Origin: Micromonospora parathelypteridis
GTDB taxonomy: Bacteria > Actinomycetota > Actinomycetes > Mycobacteriales > Micromonosporaceae
Direction of reading: 5' to 3'
DNA length: 64,000 nt
Assembly (NCBI RefSeq): GCF_014201145.1
Contig: NZ_JACHDP010000001.1
Span: forward strand, 4,526,001-4,590,000
Part shown: in pieces, positions 9,492-19,556 of the stretch
How positions within the stretch are numbered: the stretch's first letter is position 1
Layout of the letters: each line of letters starts with the position of its first letter
Notes under the pieces: model-generated
What the model was told of the DNA's origin: nothing
Database searches by the model: none
Seen by the model: only the letters and a program-made list of their open reading frames with translations
Translations under genes and position numbers: made by a program

Positions 9492-11611
9492 ACGAGGAAC
9501 GCCTGCTCGACCCGGTCGTCCTGCACCACGTCGTCAACAGTCTCGGCTGGCCCGACCTACGGCCCCTGCAACGCGCGTCGATCGGGCCTTTGGTGCAGGG
9601 CGACGACGCGCTGCTTCTCGCACCGACCGCCGGAGGGAAGACCGAAGCAGCGCTCTTTCCCTTGCTCTCCCGCATGGCCGAGCAGAGCTGGACCGGTACC
9701 TCGCTGCTGTACCTCTGCCCGCTGAAGGCGCTGCTCAACAACCTGCTGCCTCGACTCGAGCGGTACGCCGGGTGGCTGGGGCGCGCCGTGGCGCTGTGGC
9801 ACGGCGACGTCGCCACGTCCGCCCGCCGTGCCGTGCTCTGGCAGCGTCCGGACATCCTGCTCAGCACACCCGAGTCCCTGGAGGCGATGCTGGTCAGCGT
9901 CAACGTCGACCACCGGCTGTTCTTCGCCGGCCTCCGGGCGGTGGTGGTGGACGAGGTGCACGCGTTTGCCGGGGACGACCGGGGATGGCACCTGCTCGCT
10001 GTCCTCGAACGATTGACGCGGGTGACCGATCGGCCACTGCAGCGGGTGGGACTGTCCGCAACGGTCGGTAACCCCGACCAACTGCTGACCTGGCTGCAGG
10101 GATCCGGCGCAGGGTCCCGACCGGGTCGCGTGATCGCCCCGGAACTGAGGGACAAGCCGGCCGCAGATTCCACCGCTCCGCCACCCGGGCAGATCGAACT
10201 CGACTACGTCGGGTCGCTCACCAACGCCGCGAAAGTCATCTCCGCCCTGCACGCCGGAGAGAAGCGGTTGGTCTTCTGCGAGTCCCGGCAGACCGTTGAG
10301 GAACTCGGGCAGTTGCTGCGCGAGCGTGGAATCACCACCTTCCTGTCGCACGCCTCCCTCTCCGCCGACGAGCGACGCCGGTCCGAGCAGGCATTCGCCG
10401 AGGCCAGAGACTGCGTCATCGTCTCCACCAGCACCCTCGAACTCGGCATCGACGTGGGTGACCTCGATCGGTTCATCCAGATCGACTCCCCGGCGACGGT
10501 GGCGTCGTTCCTGCAACGACTGGGCCGGACGGGGCGTCGACCGGGCGGCACCCGGAACTGCCTCCTCCTCTGCCGCAGCGGAGCGGAGCTGACCAAGGCG
10601 GCCGCATTGCTGCTGCTGTGGGGACGTGGGTGGGTGGAGCCGGTCGTCGCGCCGCCCGAGCCCCGGCACATCGTCGCCCAGCAGGTGATGGCGCTCTGCC
10701 TGCAGGAACACCGCATCGGCGACCGACTCTGGTCTGCCGAATGGAACGGGCTGGGACCATTCGGACCCGGTGCCGAGCCGATCGTCCGTCACCTCGTAGA
10801 TCAGGGATATCTCGACGGTGACGGCGGGCTGCTCTTCATTGGGCCGGAGGCGGAACGGCGCTTCGGTCGTCGCCACTTCATGGAAATGACGGCGGTCTTC
10901 ACCGGACCACCCGAATTCACCGTGCTGCACGGCCGGACCGAGTTGGGGCGGGTGGACCCGAGCCTGCTCACCGAAAAGGTTCCCGGTGAACGCAGGCTCC
11001 TGCTCGGCGGACGGGCCTGGCGGGTGACGTACGTCGACTGGCGTCGTCGCCGGTGCTTCGTCGAGCCAGCGGACGGGGGCGGGCGTGCCCGCTGGACCGC
11101 GTCGGGCTGGGTCGGGACGGGACACGCATTGACTCGCGCGATGCGAGATGTCCTCCTTGGCGCGGATCCACCGGTTCAGCTGACCGCACGGGCGAAGACT
11201 CGGCTGTCAGTTGAGCGCGACGAGCGCTCGGCGCTGGTACACCCGGGCGGCAGTATGGCCGTTCGTACCGCCAAGGGGGACCTGCTGTGGTGGACCTGGG
11301 CCGGGCTGCGAGCGAACGCGACGTTGGCGGCGACTCTCAGCGAGGTCGTCGACCCGGCGCAGCGGTTCGATGACTACGCCATCCGGCTCCGCGACAACCT
11401 GACATCGGAGGATTGGCGGTCCCTGGTTGCCGACGCCGGCCACCGGATCTGCCTGCCGGAGGTGAACGACCGAGCCGTCGCTGGTTTGAAGTTCAGCACC
11501 GCCCTGCCGGAGCGATTGGCGCGGGCCACCCTCGCCGCACGTCTCGCGGACCTCCCCGGAGCTGCGGCCCTACTGGACGAGCCCGTCCGGTTCGTTGTCC
11601 TCTCCCCCTGA
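9488..11611 (+). CDS. brxHI: BREX-associated Lhr-like DEAD/DEAH helicase BrxHI
   Basis: 707-aa superfamily 2 helicase from GTG 9488. Motif I APTAGGKT is at residues 45-52, motif II DEVH at 155-158, motif III SAT follows in GLSATVGN, and motif VI QRLGRTGRR is at 343-351. The region after the helicase core is of the Lhr/DEAD-associated type. Together with BrxD this matches BrxHI of BREX-2. It ends the operon; no methyltransferase or kinase gene follows, and the next gene is a small membrane protein 185 nt away. Confidence 0.85.
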   Translation: MNEERLLDPVVLHHVVNSLGWPDLRPLQRASIGPLVQGDDALLLAPTAGGKTEAALFPLLSRMAEQSWTGTSLLYLCPLKALLNNLLPRLERYAGWLGRAVALWHGDVATSARRAVLWQRPDILLSTPESLEAMLVSVNVDHRLFFAGLRAVVVDEVHAFAGDDRGWHLLAVLERLTRVTDRPLQRVGLSATVGNPDQLLTWLQGSGAGSRPGRVIAPELRDKPAADSTAPPPGQIELDYVGSLTNAAKVISALHAGEKRLVFCESRQTVEELGQLLRERGITTFLSHASLSADERRRSEQAFAEARDCVIVSTSTLELGIDVGDLDRFIQIDSPATVASFLQRLGRTGRRPGGTRNCLLLCRSGAELTKAAALLLLWGRGWVEPVVAPPEPRHIVAQQVMALCLQEHRIGDRLWSAEWNGLGPFGPGAEPIVRHLVDQGYLDGDGGLLFIGPEAERRFGRRHFMEMTAVFTGPPEFTVLHGRTELGRVDPSLLTEKVPGERRLLLGGRAWRVTYVDWRRRRCFVEPADGGGRARWTASGWVGTGHALTRAMRDVLLGADPPVQLTARAKTRLSVERDERSALVHPGGSMAVRTAKGDLLWWTWAGLRANATLAATLSEVVDPAQRFDDYAIRLRDNLTSEDWRSLVADAGHRICLPEVNDRAVAGLKFSTALPERLARATLAARLADLPGAAALLDEPVRFVVLSP

Positions 11612-11796
11612 TCAGTCGGCCGACTCCACTACGCCCACAGGACGCCTATGTGGGAGTCCAAGCCGGCCCCGTGGGCGGTGGGCAGGCCGCTCGGTCAGTG
11701 TGCGGCGGGCCTTCTCTGCCGGTCGGCGGGCTCGTTGCTGTCGCCTTTCGGATAGCTGGGGCTGCGCGGTTGCGAAATGACCGTTCAACGGCAGGC

Positions 11797-12288
11797 ATGC
11801 GGAGATTCGGTGGCAAGGCCGCGGCGAAGGCACTCATCCTGGCGGCGATCCCCATCGGTGGCGTCGGCATCTTCGTCGCCGAGCCGTGGGCAGTCGCCTC
11901 GATCGCGGCCAACCTCGTCCTCCTGGCTGGCGCCGGTGGGCTGTGGTGGCTGGCCGTCCGCCGTGACCGGCGTTGGCACCATCTGCACCGCAGCTGCGAA
12001 CCCGGTGGCGCGGCTGCCAAGGGCGACGGCGGCGGCCCCGGTGCCCTTGCCGACTACGACGACCCTGACGCGCTGGTGTTCGCCTCGCGATCGGTCCCCA
12101 GGCATCGGCTGATGGTGTCGAGCACCAGCCGGATTCGCCGGGCCGGCATGGGGCACAGCATTTCGCGGATCGAGAGACTGGCCGATTCGGCGCAGCGACA
12201 GTCCCGACGCGAGCAACTGTGGTGGCTGGTCGCGGGGCTGGCGGCGTCCATCCCGATCGGCGTGGCCATCAACCTCGTCACCGGGTAA
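11797..12288 (+). CDS. small membrane protein of unknown function
   Basis: 163 aa from ATG 11797. Two adjacent hydrophobic segments (about residues 10-30 and 33-54), an Arg-rich cytoplasmic-looking middle part and a third hydrophobic segment near the C-terminus (LWWLVAGLAASIPIGVAI). The frame is open further upstream, so the start is uncertain and the ribosome binding site is weak. No recognised domain. It lies just after the BREX operon in the same direction; whether it belongs to the island or to the chromosomal backbone cannot be told. Confidence 0.5.
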   Translation: MRRFGGKAAAKALILAAIPIGGVGIFVAEPWAVASIAANLVLLAGAGGLWWLAVRRDRRWHHLHRSCEPGGAAAKGDGGGPGALADYDDPDALVFASRSVPRHRLMVSSTSRIRRAGMGHSISRIERLADSAQRQSRREQLWWLVAGLAASIPIGVAINLVTG

Positions 12289-12426
12289 GGGCTGGCCGCG
12301 CAAAGAATCACCGAGCAGAGGACGTAACGCACCACGCACGCCAGTTGATCTCTTTATGGGTCCCCTACGCGCAGGCACCTACGTTTCCTCCGTACCCGAA
12401 CCCGCGTTCGATTTGGAGGTCTCCAC

Positions 12427-13257
12427 GTGCCGATCAACGGACGGCTGCTCGTGCCGATCTCGTTGGCGTTGGTCATGGCGTCGACCGCATGCGGGACGGC
12501 CGCGCCGGTTTCCGGTCAGGCCGGTGTCGTGGTGACGATGACGCCGGATGCCGGGAGCAACGCCTCGGCCGCTGGTTCGGCCCCCGACGACACCCCGAGT
12601 CCGGAGGTCCCGACCGACGCGGAGATCCCTACCAGGGCCGCCGGCACCTTCGCCACCGCCACGGGCCGTGGTCGTGTCATCGGCACCGGCAAGAAGCGGG
12701 TGCGCTACCGGGTCTCGGTGGAGAGGGGGATCGTCTGGGGTGACATCCCCGCCTGGGAGCCGAACGAGTTCGCCGAGAGCATCGAGCAGGTGTTGGCGGC
12801 GCCGAACGGGTGGGCCAGTTCCGCGCAGCACCCGGTCACCAACGCCGCGGTGAACCTGACCCGGGCGTCATGGTCGTTCCAGCGGGTCGACAGCTCGAAG
12901 ATCGACGTCGACGTCCGGCTCGCGACGCCGAGAACGGTGGACAGACTCTGCGGTGCGAGTGGGGTCGACACCCAGGGGGTCTACTCCTGCAAGTACGGCA
13001 AGACGATCATGATCAATCTTCGGCGTTGGCTCCAGGGCGCACCCGGCTACCCGGTAAGCATGGAGGACTACCACGCCGGTGTGATCAATCACGAGTTCGG
13101 CCACTTCCTCGGCTTCGCCCACATGAGGTGTGGCGGTCGCGGCAGACCCGGCCCGGTCATGATGACCCAGACAATGGGCCTGCACGGGTGCGTGCCCAAC
13201 GTCAGTCCGTTCGCCAGGAACGGCCAGTTCATCAGCGGACCGTGGGCGCCGTCCTGA
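12427..13257 (+). CDS. putative zinc metallopeptidase lipoprotein (DUF3152-like)
   Basis: 276 aa from GTG 12427, with GGAGGT 6 nt upstream. A lipoprotein signal ends in ASTAC with the lipid-bearing Cys at residue 22, followed by a Thr/Pro/Ser-rich linker to about residue 80. The C-terminal domain carries HEFGHFLGFAH (His222, Glu223, His226, His232), the HExxHxxGxxH zinc site of metzincin-like peptidases, and conserved Cys residues near it. This layout matches DUF3152 proteins of actinobacteria. Probably acts outside the membrane; substrate unknown. Confidence 0.7.
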   Translation: MPINGRLLVPISLALVMASTACGTAAPVSGQAGVVVTMTPDAGSNASAAGSAPDDTPSPEVPTDAEIPTRAAGTFATATGRGRVIGTGKKRVRYRVSVERGIVWGDIPAWEPNEFAESIEQVLAAPNGWASSAQHPVTNAAVNLTRASWSFQRVDSSKIDVDVRLATPRTVDRLCGASGVDTQGVYSCKYGKTIMINLRRWLQGAPGYPVSMEDYHAGVINHEFGHFLGFAHMRCGGRGRPGPVMMTQTMGLHGCVPNVSPFARNGQFISGPWAPS

Positions 13258-13273
13258 CCCGGCCCGATCCCAA

Positions 13274-13315
13274 GAGGTGCGGCCCCCGCCCCGGACGGGG
13301 AGAGGGCCGCACCTC
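13274..13315. terminator. bidirectional hairpin between convergent genes
   Basis: Perfect 12-bp stem GAGGTGCGGCCC / GGGCCGCACCTC around an 18-nt loop, between the metallopeptidase gene and the convergent secreted-protein gene. No long T tract, as is usual in high-GC actinomycetes. Confidence 0.7.
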
Positions 13316-13332
13316 CTGCGCTACGTGCCAGG

Positions 13333-14931
13333 TCAGGCCGCTGGCAGGCTGGTGAAGACCAGCGGACCGGACGGACCTGGCGTACCGCCGTTGGGGTAGC
13401 CCCACGACGCGCTGTTGCCCGCCGCGGTGGTGAGCGTGAAGCCCACCGTGTACGTCCCCGGCGGCAGGTCCCGGAAGTACACCGACAGCGAGACGTGCCC
13501 GTCGGGCTCGACCTGGATGCCGCCGTTCGCGCCACCCACGGAGTGGCCGAGGGAGTTGTAGATGGTGGTCGAGAATCCGACCACCGGAGCGAGCGTGACG
13601 TCGTCGATGGTGACGTTGACTGCGATGCCGTTGGACACGTCGCCCGGAGCGCCTTCGGTACGGCTCAACGCCGCTGCGGTGGCCACCGGCCGGGACGTGT
13701 CGGGCACCCGGGTGGCCTGCAGGTCGAGCGCGGGCCGGCCGTAGTGGGCGCCGTACACCGAGACAGAACCGGCCGAGTCGGTGAGCAGGATGCCTTCGAT
13801 GGTGCAGGTGCTGTTCAGCTCGTTCAGCACCACCGGGAGCGAGTACGTGCCGGCCGGTCCCTCGGTCAGGACCTGGTTCCAGGTCGAGCAGCCCCGGGTC
13901 TCGACCGTGGCGGTCAGCTCGCCCTGTACGCCACTTGCGGTGAACGTCAGATTCGTCGTCGCCGGCCCACGCCAGTTGTTCACCTGCGTCGGGTTCAGTG
14001 CGAACCCGGACGCGCCGATCGCCTCGTTGCGGGTGACCCGTACCGTCGCCGCCTCGAGGCCGGTGTAGCGCTTGGTGTTGCCGGCTCGGTCGGTGAGGCT
14101 GACCGCCTTCACCTTCCACTCGCCGGTGGGGCTGCCCGCGGGCAGGGTCACCGGCACGCTGCACTCGACGTGCCAGGGATCCCAGTTCTGTGCGTCGCCG
14201 CAGAGCAGGCCGCCCTGGTCGCTGTTGGTCAGAGTGATCGGCGCGGTGATCTCGGCGGTGCCGGGACCGTCCAGCACGAGGCGACCCTTCCAGAAGCCGG
14301 CGCCCGGCTCGTCGAAGGCGTACAGGCCGTAGTGCAGGGTCACGCCGGAGCCGTCGTCGTACACCGGACTCCTGGTCGGCGGGACGAGCCAGACGTACTC
14401 GGTCGTCGGCGGCGTGGTGTCGGGCGTCTGGGTGGCGGCCAGCACGGCGGCAGGGCTGATCTTCTGACCGGAGAGGGTCCGCGTGGTGCCCTGGTCGTCG
14501 GTCGCGGTGATCTTCGTGACGCGGTACGTCACCGGCGCGGCCGGGCCGTACTCGGTGACGAGGAATTCGTACCGGTAGGACGAACTGGCGATCCCGCCCT
14601 GATACGGCCCGGTGACGGGGTAGCCGGCACGGAGGCCGAACCGGATCTGCTCGACCGGCCCGATCGCGGTGGTGCCGGTGTACCGCTGCACGTAGATGCT
14701 GCCGCTGAGGTCACTGGCGGTGGTCGACGTGTCGGTCACCGTCCAGTTGAGATTGACGGTCGTGCCGCCGGTGGTGGTGTCGACCTGATCGGTTTCGAAG
14801 GCGATGCCCGAAAAACCGATCTTCGGCTTGGCGGCCGCGACGGCCGGCGCGGCCACCGCCGTGAGCAGCGCCGTGGTCACGGTGGCGGTGGTCAGGATGC
14901 GTGAGATGGTGCGAAGGCGCGCTGCAGCCAT
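13333..14931 (-). CDS. large secreted protein of unknown function
   Basis: 532 aa from ATG 14931 with GGAGG 5 nt upstream. A Sec-type signal peptide runs to about residue 33 (AVAAPAVAAAKP). The mature part is Thr/Gly/Val rich and reads like several beta-sandwich (Ig-like) domains with scattered Cys pairs; no catalytic motif or sorting signal was seen. Likely an extracellular or wall-associated protein. It is followed by a shared terminator and preceded by ilvD in the same orientation. Confidence 0.6.
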   Translation of the reverse strand: MAAARLRTISRILTTATVTTALLTAVAAPAVAAAKPKIGFSGIAFETDQVDTTTGGTTVNLNWTVTDTSTTASDLSGSIYVQRYTGTTAIGPVEQIRFGLRAGYPVTGPYQGGIASSSYRYEFLVTEYGPAAPVTYRVTKITATDDQGTTRTLSGQKISPAAVLAATQTPDTTPPTTEYVWLVPPTRSPVYDDGSGVTLHYGLYAFDEPGAGFWKGRLVLDGPGTAEITAPITLTNSDQGGLLCGDAQNWDPWHVECSVPVTLPAGSPTGEWKVKAVSLTDRAGNTKRYTGLEAATVRVTRNEAIGASGFALNPTQVNNWRGPATTNLTFTASGVQGELTATVETRGCSTWNQVLTEGPAGTYSLPVVLNELNSTCTIEGILLTDSAGSVSVYGAHYGRPALDLQATRVPDTSRPVATAAALSRTEGAPGDVSNGIAVNVTIDDVTLAPVVGFSTTIYNSLGHSVGGANGGIQVEPDGHVSLSVYFRDLPPGTYTVGFTLTTAAGNSASWGYPNGGTPGPSGPLVFTSLPAA

Positions 14932-15021
14932 GTGTCCTCCCCGTTGGACGATCGGCCGGACCGCAATGGCCCGGCCTGCGCCGCAGCATATTGGACAGAC
15001 GCCAGCCCGGGGATACGAATA

Positions 15022-15052
15022 TGAGGCGTCCCCGGCCTACTCCGGGACGCGC
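15022..15052 (-). terminator. possible ilvD terminator overlapping its stop codon
   Basis: GCGTCCC...GGGACGC pairing, with additional GG/CC, spans the last codons and stop of ilvD on the minus strand. One bulge; moderate support. Confidence 0.4.
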
Positions 15053-16884
15053 CGGTAGGCGCCGTCGCTGGCCGAGGTGGCCATCGAGGCGTACGCGCGC
15101 AACGCCGCCGACACCGGGCGCTGCCGGTCGGTCGGGGTGTACGGCTTGTCGCGCTTCTCCTCGGCCACCCGACGCGCCTCCAGCTCGTCGGCCGGCACGT
15201 TCAGCTCGATGGACCGACCGGGGATGTCGATGACGATCTCGTCGCCGTCGCGGACCAGGGCGATCAGCCCACCGGAGGCGGCCTCGGGGGAGACGTGCCC
15301 GATGGAGAGCCCGGAGGTTCCGCCGGAGAATCGGCCGTCGGTCAGCAGCGCACAGGAGCGACCCAGCCCTCGTCCCTTGAGGAACGAGGTGGGGTAGAGC
15401 ATCTCCTGCATGCCGGGGCCGCCCTTCGGGCCCTCGTACCGGATCACCACGACGTCCCCGGCGACGACCTGCTTGGCGAGGATCGCGGTCACCGCGTCGT
15501 CCTGCGACTCGTAGACCTTCGCGGGGCCGCGGAAGGTCAGGCAGTCGTCCGGCACGCCGGCGGTCTTCACGACGGAGCCTTCCGGGGCCAGGTTGCCGTG
15601 CAGGATGGCCAGCCCACCGTCGGCGGAGTAGGCGTGCTCGCGATCCCGGATGCAGCCGCCGGCCGCGTCGGTGTCCAACGTGGACCACCGGTTGGTGGTG
15701 GAGAACGGCTCGGTGGTCCGCACCCCGCCCGGGGCGGCGTGGAACAGCTCGACCGCCGTCGGCGTCGGGGAACCGCCGCGCACGTCCCAGTCGGTCAGCC
15801 ACTGGGCCAGCGAGGGGGAGTGCACGGCGTGCACGTCCCGGTTGAGCTGCCCGGCCCGGTCCAGTTCGCCGAGGATCGCCGGGATGCCGCCGGCCCGGTG
15901 CACGTCCTCCATGTGGTAGTTCGGCGAGTTCGGTGCGACCTTGGCCAGGCACGGCACCCGCCGGGAGATGGCGTCGATGTCGGTGACGCCGAAGTCCATC
16001 TCCGCCTCGCGGGCGGCGGCGAGCAGGTGCAGCACCGTGTTGGTGGAGCCGCCCATCGCCACGTCCAGGGCGACCGCGTTCTCGAAGGCGGCCTTGGAGG
16101 CGACCGTGCGGGGCAGCACCGAGTCGTCGTCGCCGTCGTACCACCGCTTGGAGATCTCCACGATGGTGCGGCCCGCCTCGACGAAGAGGGACCGGCGCGC
16201 GGCGTGGGTGGCCAGCGTCGAACCGTTGCCGGGCAGCGCCAGCCCGATCGCCTCGGTGAGGCAGTTCATCGAGTTGGCGGTGAACATGCCGGAGCACGAC
16301 CCGCAGGTCGGGCAGGCGGACCGTTCGATCTCGCCGAGCTGCTCGTCGGTGACCGCCTCGTTCGAGGAGGCGATCATCGCGTCGATCAGGTCGATCTTGC
16401 TGTGCACGACGCCCTCGATGGCCATCGTCTTGCCGGCCTCCATGGGACCACCGGAGACGAAGACGGTCGGGATGTTGAGGCGCAGCGCGGCCAGCAGCAT
16501 CCCGGGCGTGATCTTGTCGCAGTTGGAGATGCAGACCAGGGCGTCCGCGCAGTGCGCGTTGACCATGTATTCCACCGCGTCGGCGATCAACTCGCGGCTG
16601 GGCAGCGAGTAGAGCATGCCGCCGTGGCCCATCGCGATGCCGTCGTCTACCGCGATGGTGTTGAACTCCCGGCCCACCCCGCCGGCCTCGGCGACCGCGT
16701 CGGCGACCAGGCCACCCATGTCCTTGAGATGTACGTGACCAGGCACGAACTGGGTGAAACTGTTGGCGATGGCGACGATCGGCTTGCCGAAATCGTCGTC
16801 GGTCATCCCGGTGGCCCGCCAGAGGGCCCGGGCGCCGGCCATCGTCCGACCGTGTGTGGAGGTCCTCGACCGCAGCTCAGGCAT
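15037..16884 (-). CDS. ilvD: dihydroxy-acid dehydratase
   Basis: 615 aa, the usual IlvD length. Converts 2,3-dihydroxy-isovalerate or -methylvalerate to the 2-oxo acids in valine and isoleucine synthesis. Iron-sulfur ligands are in ISNCDK (Cys122) and [10 protein letters not shown] (Cys191-Cys197); the Mg-binding region DDGIAMGH is at about 80-87. Start taken at the ATG giving MPELRSRTS, typical of actinobacteria; another ATG 12 nt upstream is possible. It is monocistronic and divergent from the GGDEF-EAL gene, separate from ilvBNC. Confidence 0.95.
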   Translation of the reverse strand: MPELRSRTSTHGRTMAGARALWRATGMTDDDFGKPIVAIANSFTQFVPGHVHLKDMGGLVADAVAEAGGVGREFNTIAVDDGIAMGHGGMLYSLPSRELIADAVEYMVNAHCADALVCISNCDKITPGMLLAALRLNIPTVFVSGGPMEAGKTMAIEGVVHSKIDLIDAMIASSNEAVTDEQLGEIERSACPTCGSCSGMFTANSMNCLTEAIGLALPGNGSTLATHAARRSLFVEAGRTIVEISKRWYDGDDDSVLPRTVASKAAFENAVALDVAMGGSTNTVLHLLAAAREAEMDFGVTDIDAISRRVPCLAKVAPNSPNYHMEDVHRAGGIPAILGELDRAGQLNRDVHAVHSPSLAQWLTDWDVRGGSPTPTAVELFHAAPGGVRTTEPFSTTNRWSTLDTDAAGGCIRDREHAYSADGGLAILHGNLAPEGSVVKTAGVPDDCLTFRGPAKVYESQDDAVTAILAKQVVAGDVVVIRYEGPKGGPGMQEMLYPTSFLKGRGLGRSCALLTDGRFSGGTSGLSIGHVSPEAASGGLIALVRDGDEIVIDIPGRSIELNVPADELEARRVAEEKRDKPYTPTDRQRPVSAALRAYASMATSASDGAYRRVPE

Positions 16885-16995
16885 GCGTACCAGCATGACA
16901 CCGCTGCCGCACCGACCCTCCCCCGTATGCGCCGTGTCCCAACAGATGCACACCCAGCCCCCCACGGCGTGCGCCCATCCGGCACTCTTGGGAGC

Positions 16996-19368
16996 GTGCA
17001 ACTCCCCCCGGGCATGGTCGCTGTCGCGGCGCTCAGCGGGCTCGTCGCCGCTGCGGCTGCCGTGCTGCTGACCGTGGTCGCCCGGCGGCGTACGGGGGCG
17101 CGTCGGCCGGCACACGTGCTGCTCGCGGCGGCCGCCGGGGGTGCCCTGCTCAGCCTGCTGGTCGGGGTTGTCGCCGCGCTCAGCGCAAACGACCACTGGG
17201 CCCACGAGCAGGGGCAGCGGACGGGCTGGGCGACCGCGGTGGCGATCGGCGCGGCGGTGAGCGGGCTGGCCTTCGCGGCCGGTCTGCTCCGGCTGCCCGG
17301 GGTGGCCGCCACCGCGGCGGGAACCTCGCGGCTCGCCCTGGACGGCTTGGTCATGGCAGCCGCGCTGTGGTTCGTCGGCTGGGTGCTCTTCTCCGAGCCC
17401 ACCCGGTTGCTCGGCGCCGCCACCCCGACGGCCTGCCCGGCGATCCTGCTGGCCACGGTGAGCGCCGCGCTCGGCGCCGGGCTCGCCGTGATCGTCATCT
17501 TCCGGGCCGCTGCCCCCCGCGGACGGCTCGCCGCGCTCGGCTTCGGCATCAGCGCGGTGAGCTGCGGTGGGCTGGGTCTCAGCGCCGGGCTCTGCCAGGG
17601 CGGGCCGACCATGGCGCTGACCGGCGCGGCGGTGCTCGCCACCGGCCTGCTGACCGTCGCGCTCGCCGTGCACCGGGCCGACCGGCCAGGGCAGGTCGAG
17701 TTGGACCTCGTCGGTCGCGACGGCGAATACGCGATCGCCCCGATGCTCGCGATGGCCGCCTCGGCGATGTACCACCTCGGCCAGGACGGCCGGTTCACCG
17801 CGGCGGGCATCGTGGCCGGCAGCGTCGAGGGCTTCGCCCTGGTGGCACGGCAGTACCTCACCCTCCGCGACGTCCGGGGGTACGCGGACCGCCTGGCCGA
17901 GCGGGAGGCGCACTTCCGCGAGCTGGCGCACACCGACCCGCTGACGTCGTTGGCCAACCGTCGTGGGCTGCTCCGCGCACTGCACAACAGCGCCGCGGCG
18001 GGCACCCCGTGCGTGCTGCTCGGTCTCGACCTGGACGGCTTCAAGAACGTCAACGACATGCGTGGCCACGACGTGGGCGACGCGGTGCTGGCCGAGGTGG
18101 GCCGGCGGCTGCGCGGCAACCTGCGCCCCGGCGACGTGGCCGCCCGGCTGGGCGGCGACGAGTTCGCCGTACTCATGCAGGGCCGGCAAGCCGAGGCGGA
18201 CCGCGTCGCCGAGCGGTTGCTCGGGGTGCTCAACCGGCCGTACGACGAGCCGGAGGGGCCGGTCTTCCTGTCGGTGAGCATCGGGGTGGCCGGGTGGGCC
18301 GACGAGCCGGATGTGGAGCTGCTGCTGCGCCACGCCGACCTGGCCCTGCGCTACGCCAAGCAGCGTGGCAAGAACCGGATCGAGCGCTACGACGCCGCGT
18401 ACGACCAGCTGCTGCGCCGACGAACGACGGTGGAGCACGAACTGCGCGGCGCCATCGACCGCGACGAGCTGCGGTTGGCCTTCCAGCCGGTGGCGTCGCT
18501 GCCGTCGGTGCGGCCGGTCGGCGCCGAGGCGCTGCTGCGCTGGCACCACCCGGAGCTGGGCAACGTCGGTCCGGACGAGTTCATCCCGCTCGCCGAGGAG
18601 TGCGGGATGATCGCCCCGCTGGGCGCCTGGGTGCTGCACCAGGCCTGCTACCAGCTCTCCCGGTGGCTGGCGGACGGGCACGACGTCTGGGTGTCGGTCA
18701 ACGTCTCCCCGCGCGAGCTGCACGCCCCGGAGTACGTGGTCCAGGTCGCCGAGGCGCTGCGCGCCCACCACGTGCCGCCGCAGCGGCTGGTGCTGGAAGT
18801 CACCGAGCACGCGGTCGCCACCGACCTGGACGAGCTGATCCGGCGGCTGACCGCGCTACGGCTGACCGGTGTCCGGATCGCGCTGGACGACTTCGGGGCC
18901 GGCTACTCCTCGCTGGGGCAGTTGCGCCGGCTGCCGATCGACATTCTGAAGATCGACCACAGCCTGGTGGCCGAGCACGAGCCGGTCCGCCCGATCGGTC
19001 AGGACGGTCCGGCGTTCGCGCCGATGGTCGACATCGTCATGCGACTGGGCCACCAGTTGGGGCTGGAGGTGATCGCCGAGGGGGTGACCACACCGACCGA
19101 GCTGGCCGCGGTGGTGGCCGCCGGCTGCCGGTTCGGCCAGGGCGCGCTCTTCGGCTGGGGGGTGCCGGCCGAGCACCTGGAGGCGATGCTGGAGGCGGCC
19201 ACCTCGCCGGGCGCGCGGCCCGCGCCAATGCCCGCGCCACGTCGTGTTGCGCACGGGTCCGGGCAGGTCACCCCAACCGCCGCTGGCGCGTCGCCGGCCG
19301 ACGCGCCGACCGCCGTTGACCAACATATGGGATCAGTTGACTCATCGCGTGAGATGCGTCAGGCTTAG
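16996..19368 (+). CDS. membrane GGDEF-EAL protein (cyclic di-GMP synthesis/hydrolysis)
   Basis: 790 aa if GTG 16996 is used; ATG 17014 is an alternative and neither has a clear ribosome binding site. The N-terminal ~290 residues form about eight hydrophobic segments (MHYT/MASE-like sensor region). The GGDEF domain keeps GGDEF at about 386-390 and the upstream [11 protein letters not shown]. The EAL domain keeps EALLRW at about 511-516 and DDFGAGYSS. Both domains therefore look catalytically intact, so it may make and break cyclic di-GMP. A promoter for the ilvB leader lies in its last 30 bases. Regulation of development in actinomycetes by cyclic di-GMP is known; the signal sensed here is unknown. 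Confidence 0.88.
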   Translation: MQLPPGMVAVAALSGLVAAAAAVLLTVVARRRTGARRPAHVLLAAAAGGALLSLLVGVVAALSANDHWAHEQGQRTGWATAVAIGAAVSGLAFAAGLLRLPGVAATAAGTSRLALDGLVMAAALWFVGWVLFSEPTRLLGAATPTACPAILLATVSAALGAGLAVIVIFRAAAPRGRLAALGFGISAVSCGGLGLSAGLCQGGPTMALTGAAVLATGLLTVALAVHRADRPGQVELDLVGRDGEYAIAPMLAMAASAMYHLGQDGRFTAAGIVAGSVEGFALVARQYLTLRDVRGYADRLAEREAHFRELAHTDPLTSLANRRGLLRALHNSAAAGTPCVLLGLDLDGFKNVNDMRGHDVGDAVLAEVGRRLRGNLRPGDVAARLGGDEFAVLMQGRQAEADRVAERLLGVLNRPYDEPEGPVFLSVSIGVAGWADEPDVELLLRHADLALRYAKQRGKNRIERYDAAYDQLLRRRTTVEHELRGAIDRDELRLAFQPVASLPSVRPVGAEALLRWHHPELGNVGPDEFIPLAEECGMIAPLGAWVLHQACYQLSRWLADGHDVWVSVNVSPRELHAPEYVVQVAEALRAHHVPPQRLVLEVTEHAVATDLDELIRRLTALRLTGVRIALDDFGAGYSSLGQLRRLPIDILKIDHSLVAEHEPVRPIGQDGPAFAPMVDIVMRLGHQLGLEVIAEGVTTPTELAAVVAAGCRFGQGALFGWGVPAEHLEAMLEAATSPGARPAPMPAPRRVAHGSGQVTPTAAGASPADAPTAVDQHMGSVDSSREMRQA
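19337..19365 (+). promoter_or_regulatory. putative ilvB leader promoter
   Basis: TTGACT (19337-19342), 17-nt spacer, CAGGCT (19360-19365). Transcription would begin around 19371-19373, at or next to the leader ATG, giving a leaderless leader peptide. It lies inside the end of the GGDEF-EAL gene. Confidence 0.45.
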
Positions 19369-19372
19369 CCGC

Positions 19373-19408
19373 ATGTCGTCGTACCGGTCGCTGCGAGTAC
19401 TTACCTGA
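19373..19408 (+). CDS. ilvB leader peptide
   Basis: 11-codon [14 protein letters not shown], with Leu-Arg-Val-Leu near its end. The GTA and CTT codons used there are rare in this GC-rich genome. It is followed at once by two hairpins, the second an intrinsic terminator. This is the layout of branched-chain amino acid attenuators known for actinobacterial ilvB. Confidence 0.62.
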   Translation: MSSYRSLRVLT

Positions 19409-19467
19409 GCGCACTCTCCCTCATCGAGAGTGCGCTGGCCCCGTGCATCTGCACGAGGGCCGTTTTT
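19409..19467 (+). promoter_or_regulatory. ilvBNC transcription attenuator
   Basis: A perfect 10-bp hairpin GCGCACTCTC/GAGAGTGCGC starts at the base after the leader stop (19409-19435). A second hairpin, GGCCCCGTGCA/TGCACGAGGGCC at 19437-19462, is followed by GTTTTT, a textbook terminator. Stalling on the Val/Leu codons would alter the first stem and so decide read-through into ilvB. Confidence 0.7.
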
Positions 19468-19556
19468 ATTGCCATCGGAACCTGGCGAGGCGGGCCCCGC
19501 CCGTGTCGCAACGCTTGACTAGCCACCAGCCACTCCAGCCGAAGGCCAGAACCGCC

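Noticed and set aside
1670..11611. Dnd/Ssp phosphorothioation or a type I restriction system
   Set aside because: PglZ motif, BrxD and the Lhr-like helicase in this order are BREX-2; no cysteine desulfurase, sulfurtransferase or HsdS/M gene is present.
15295..16995. N-terminal extension of the GGDEF-EAL frame across ilvD
   Set aside because: Antisense to ilvD, His/Gly/Arg-rich shadow sequence without domain; the real start is near 16996.
15037..18810. Very long minus-strand ORF (1257 codons) extending ilvD upstream
   Set aside because: The part upstream of MPELRSRTS is antisense to the GGDEF-EAL gene and has shadow-like composition; only the ilvD part is real.
19369..19556. T-box riboswitch before ilvB
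   Set aside because: No specifier loop or T-box sequence; the peptide leader plus terminator explains the region better.
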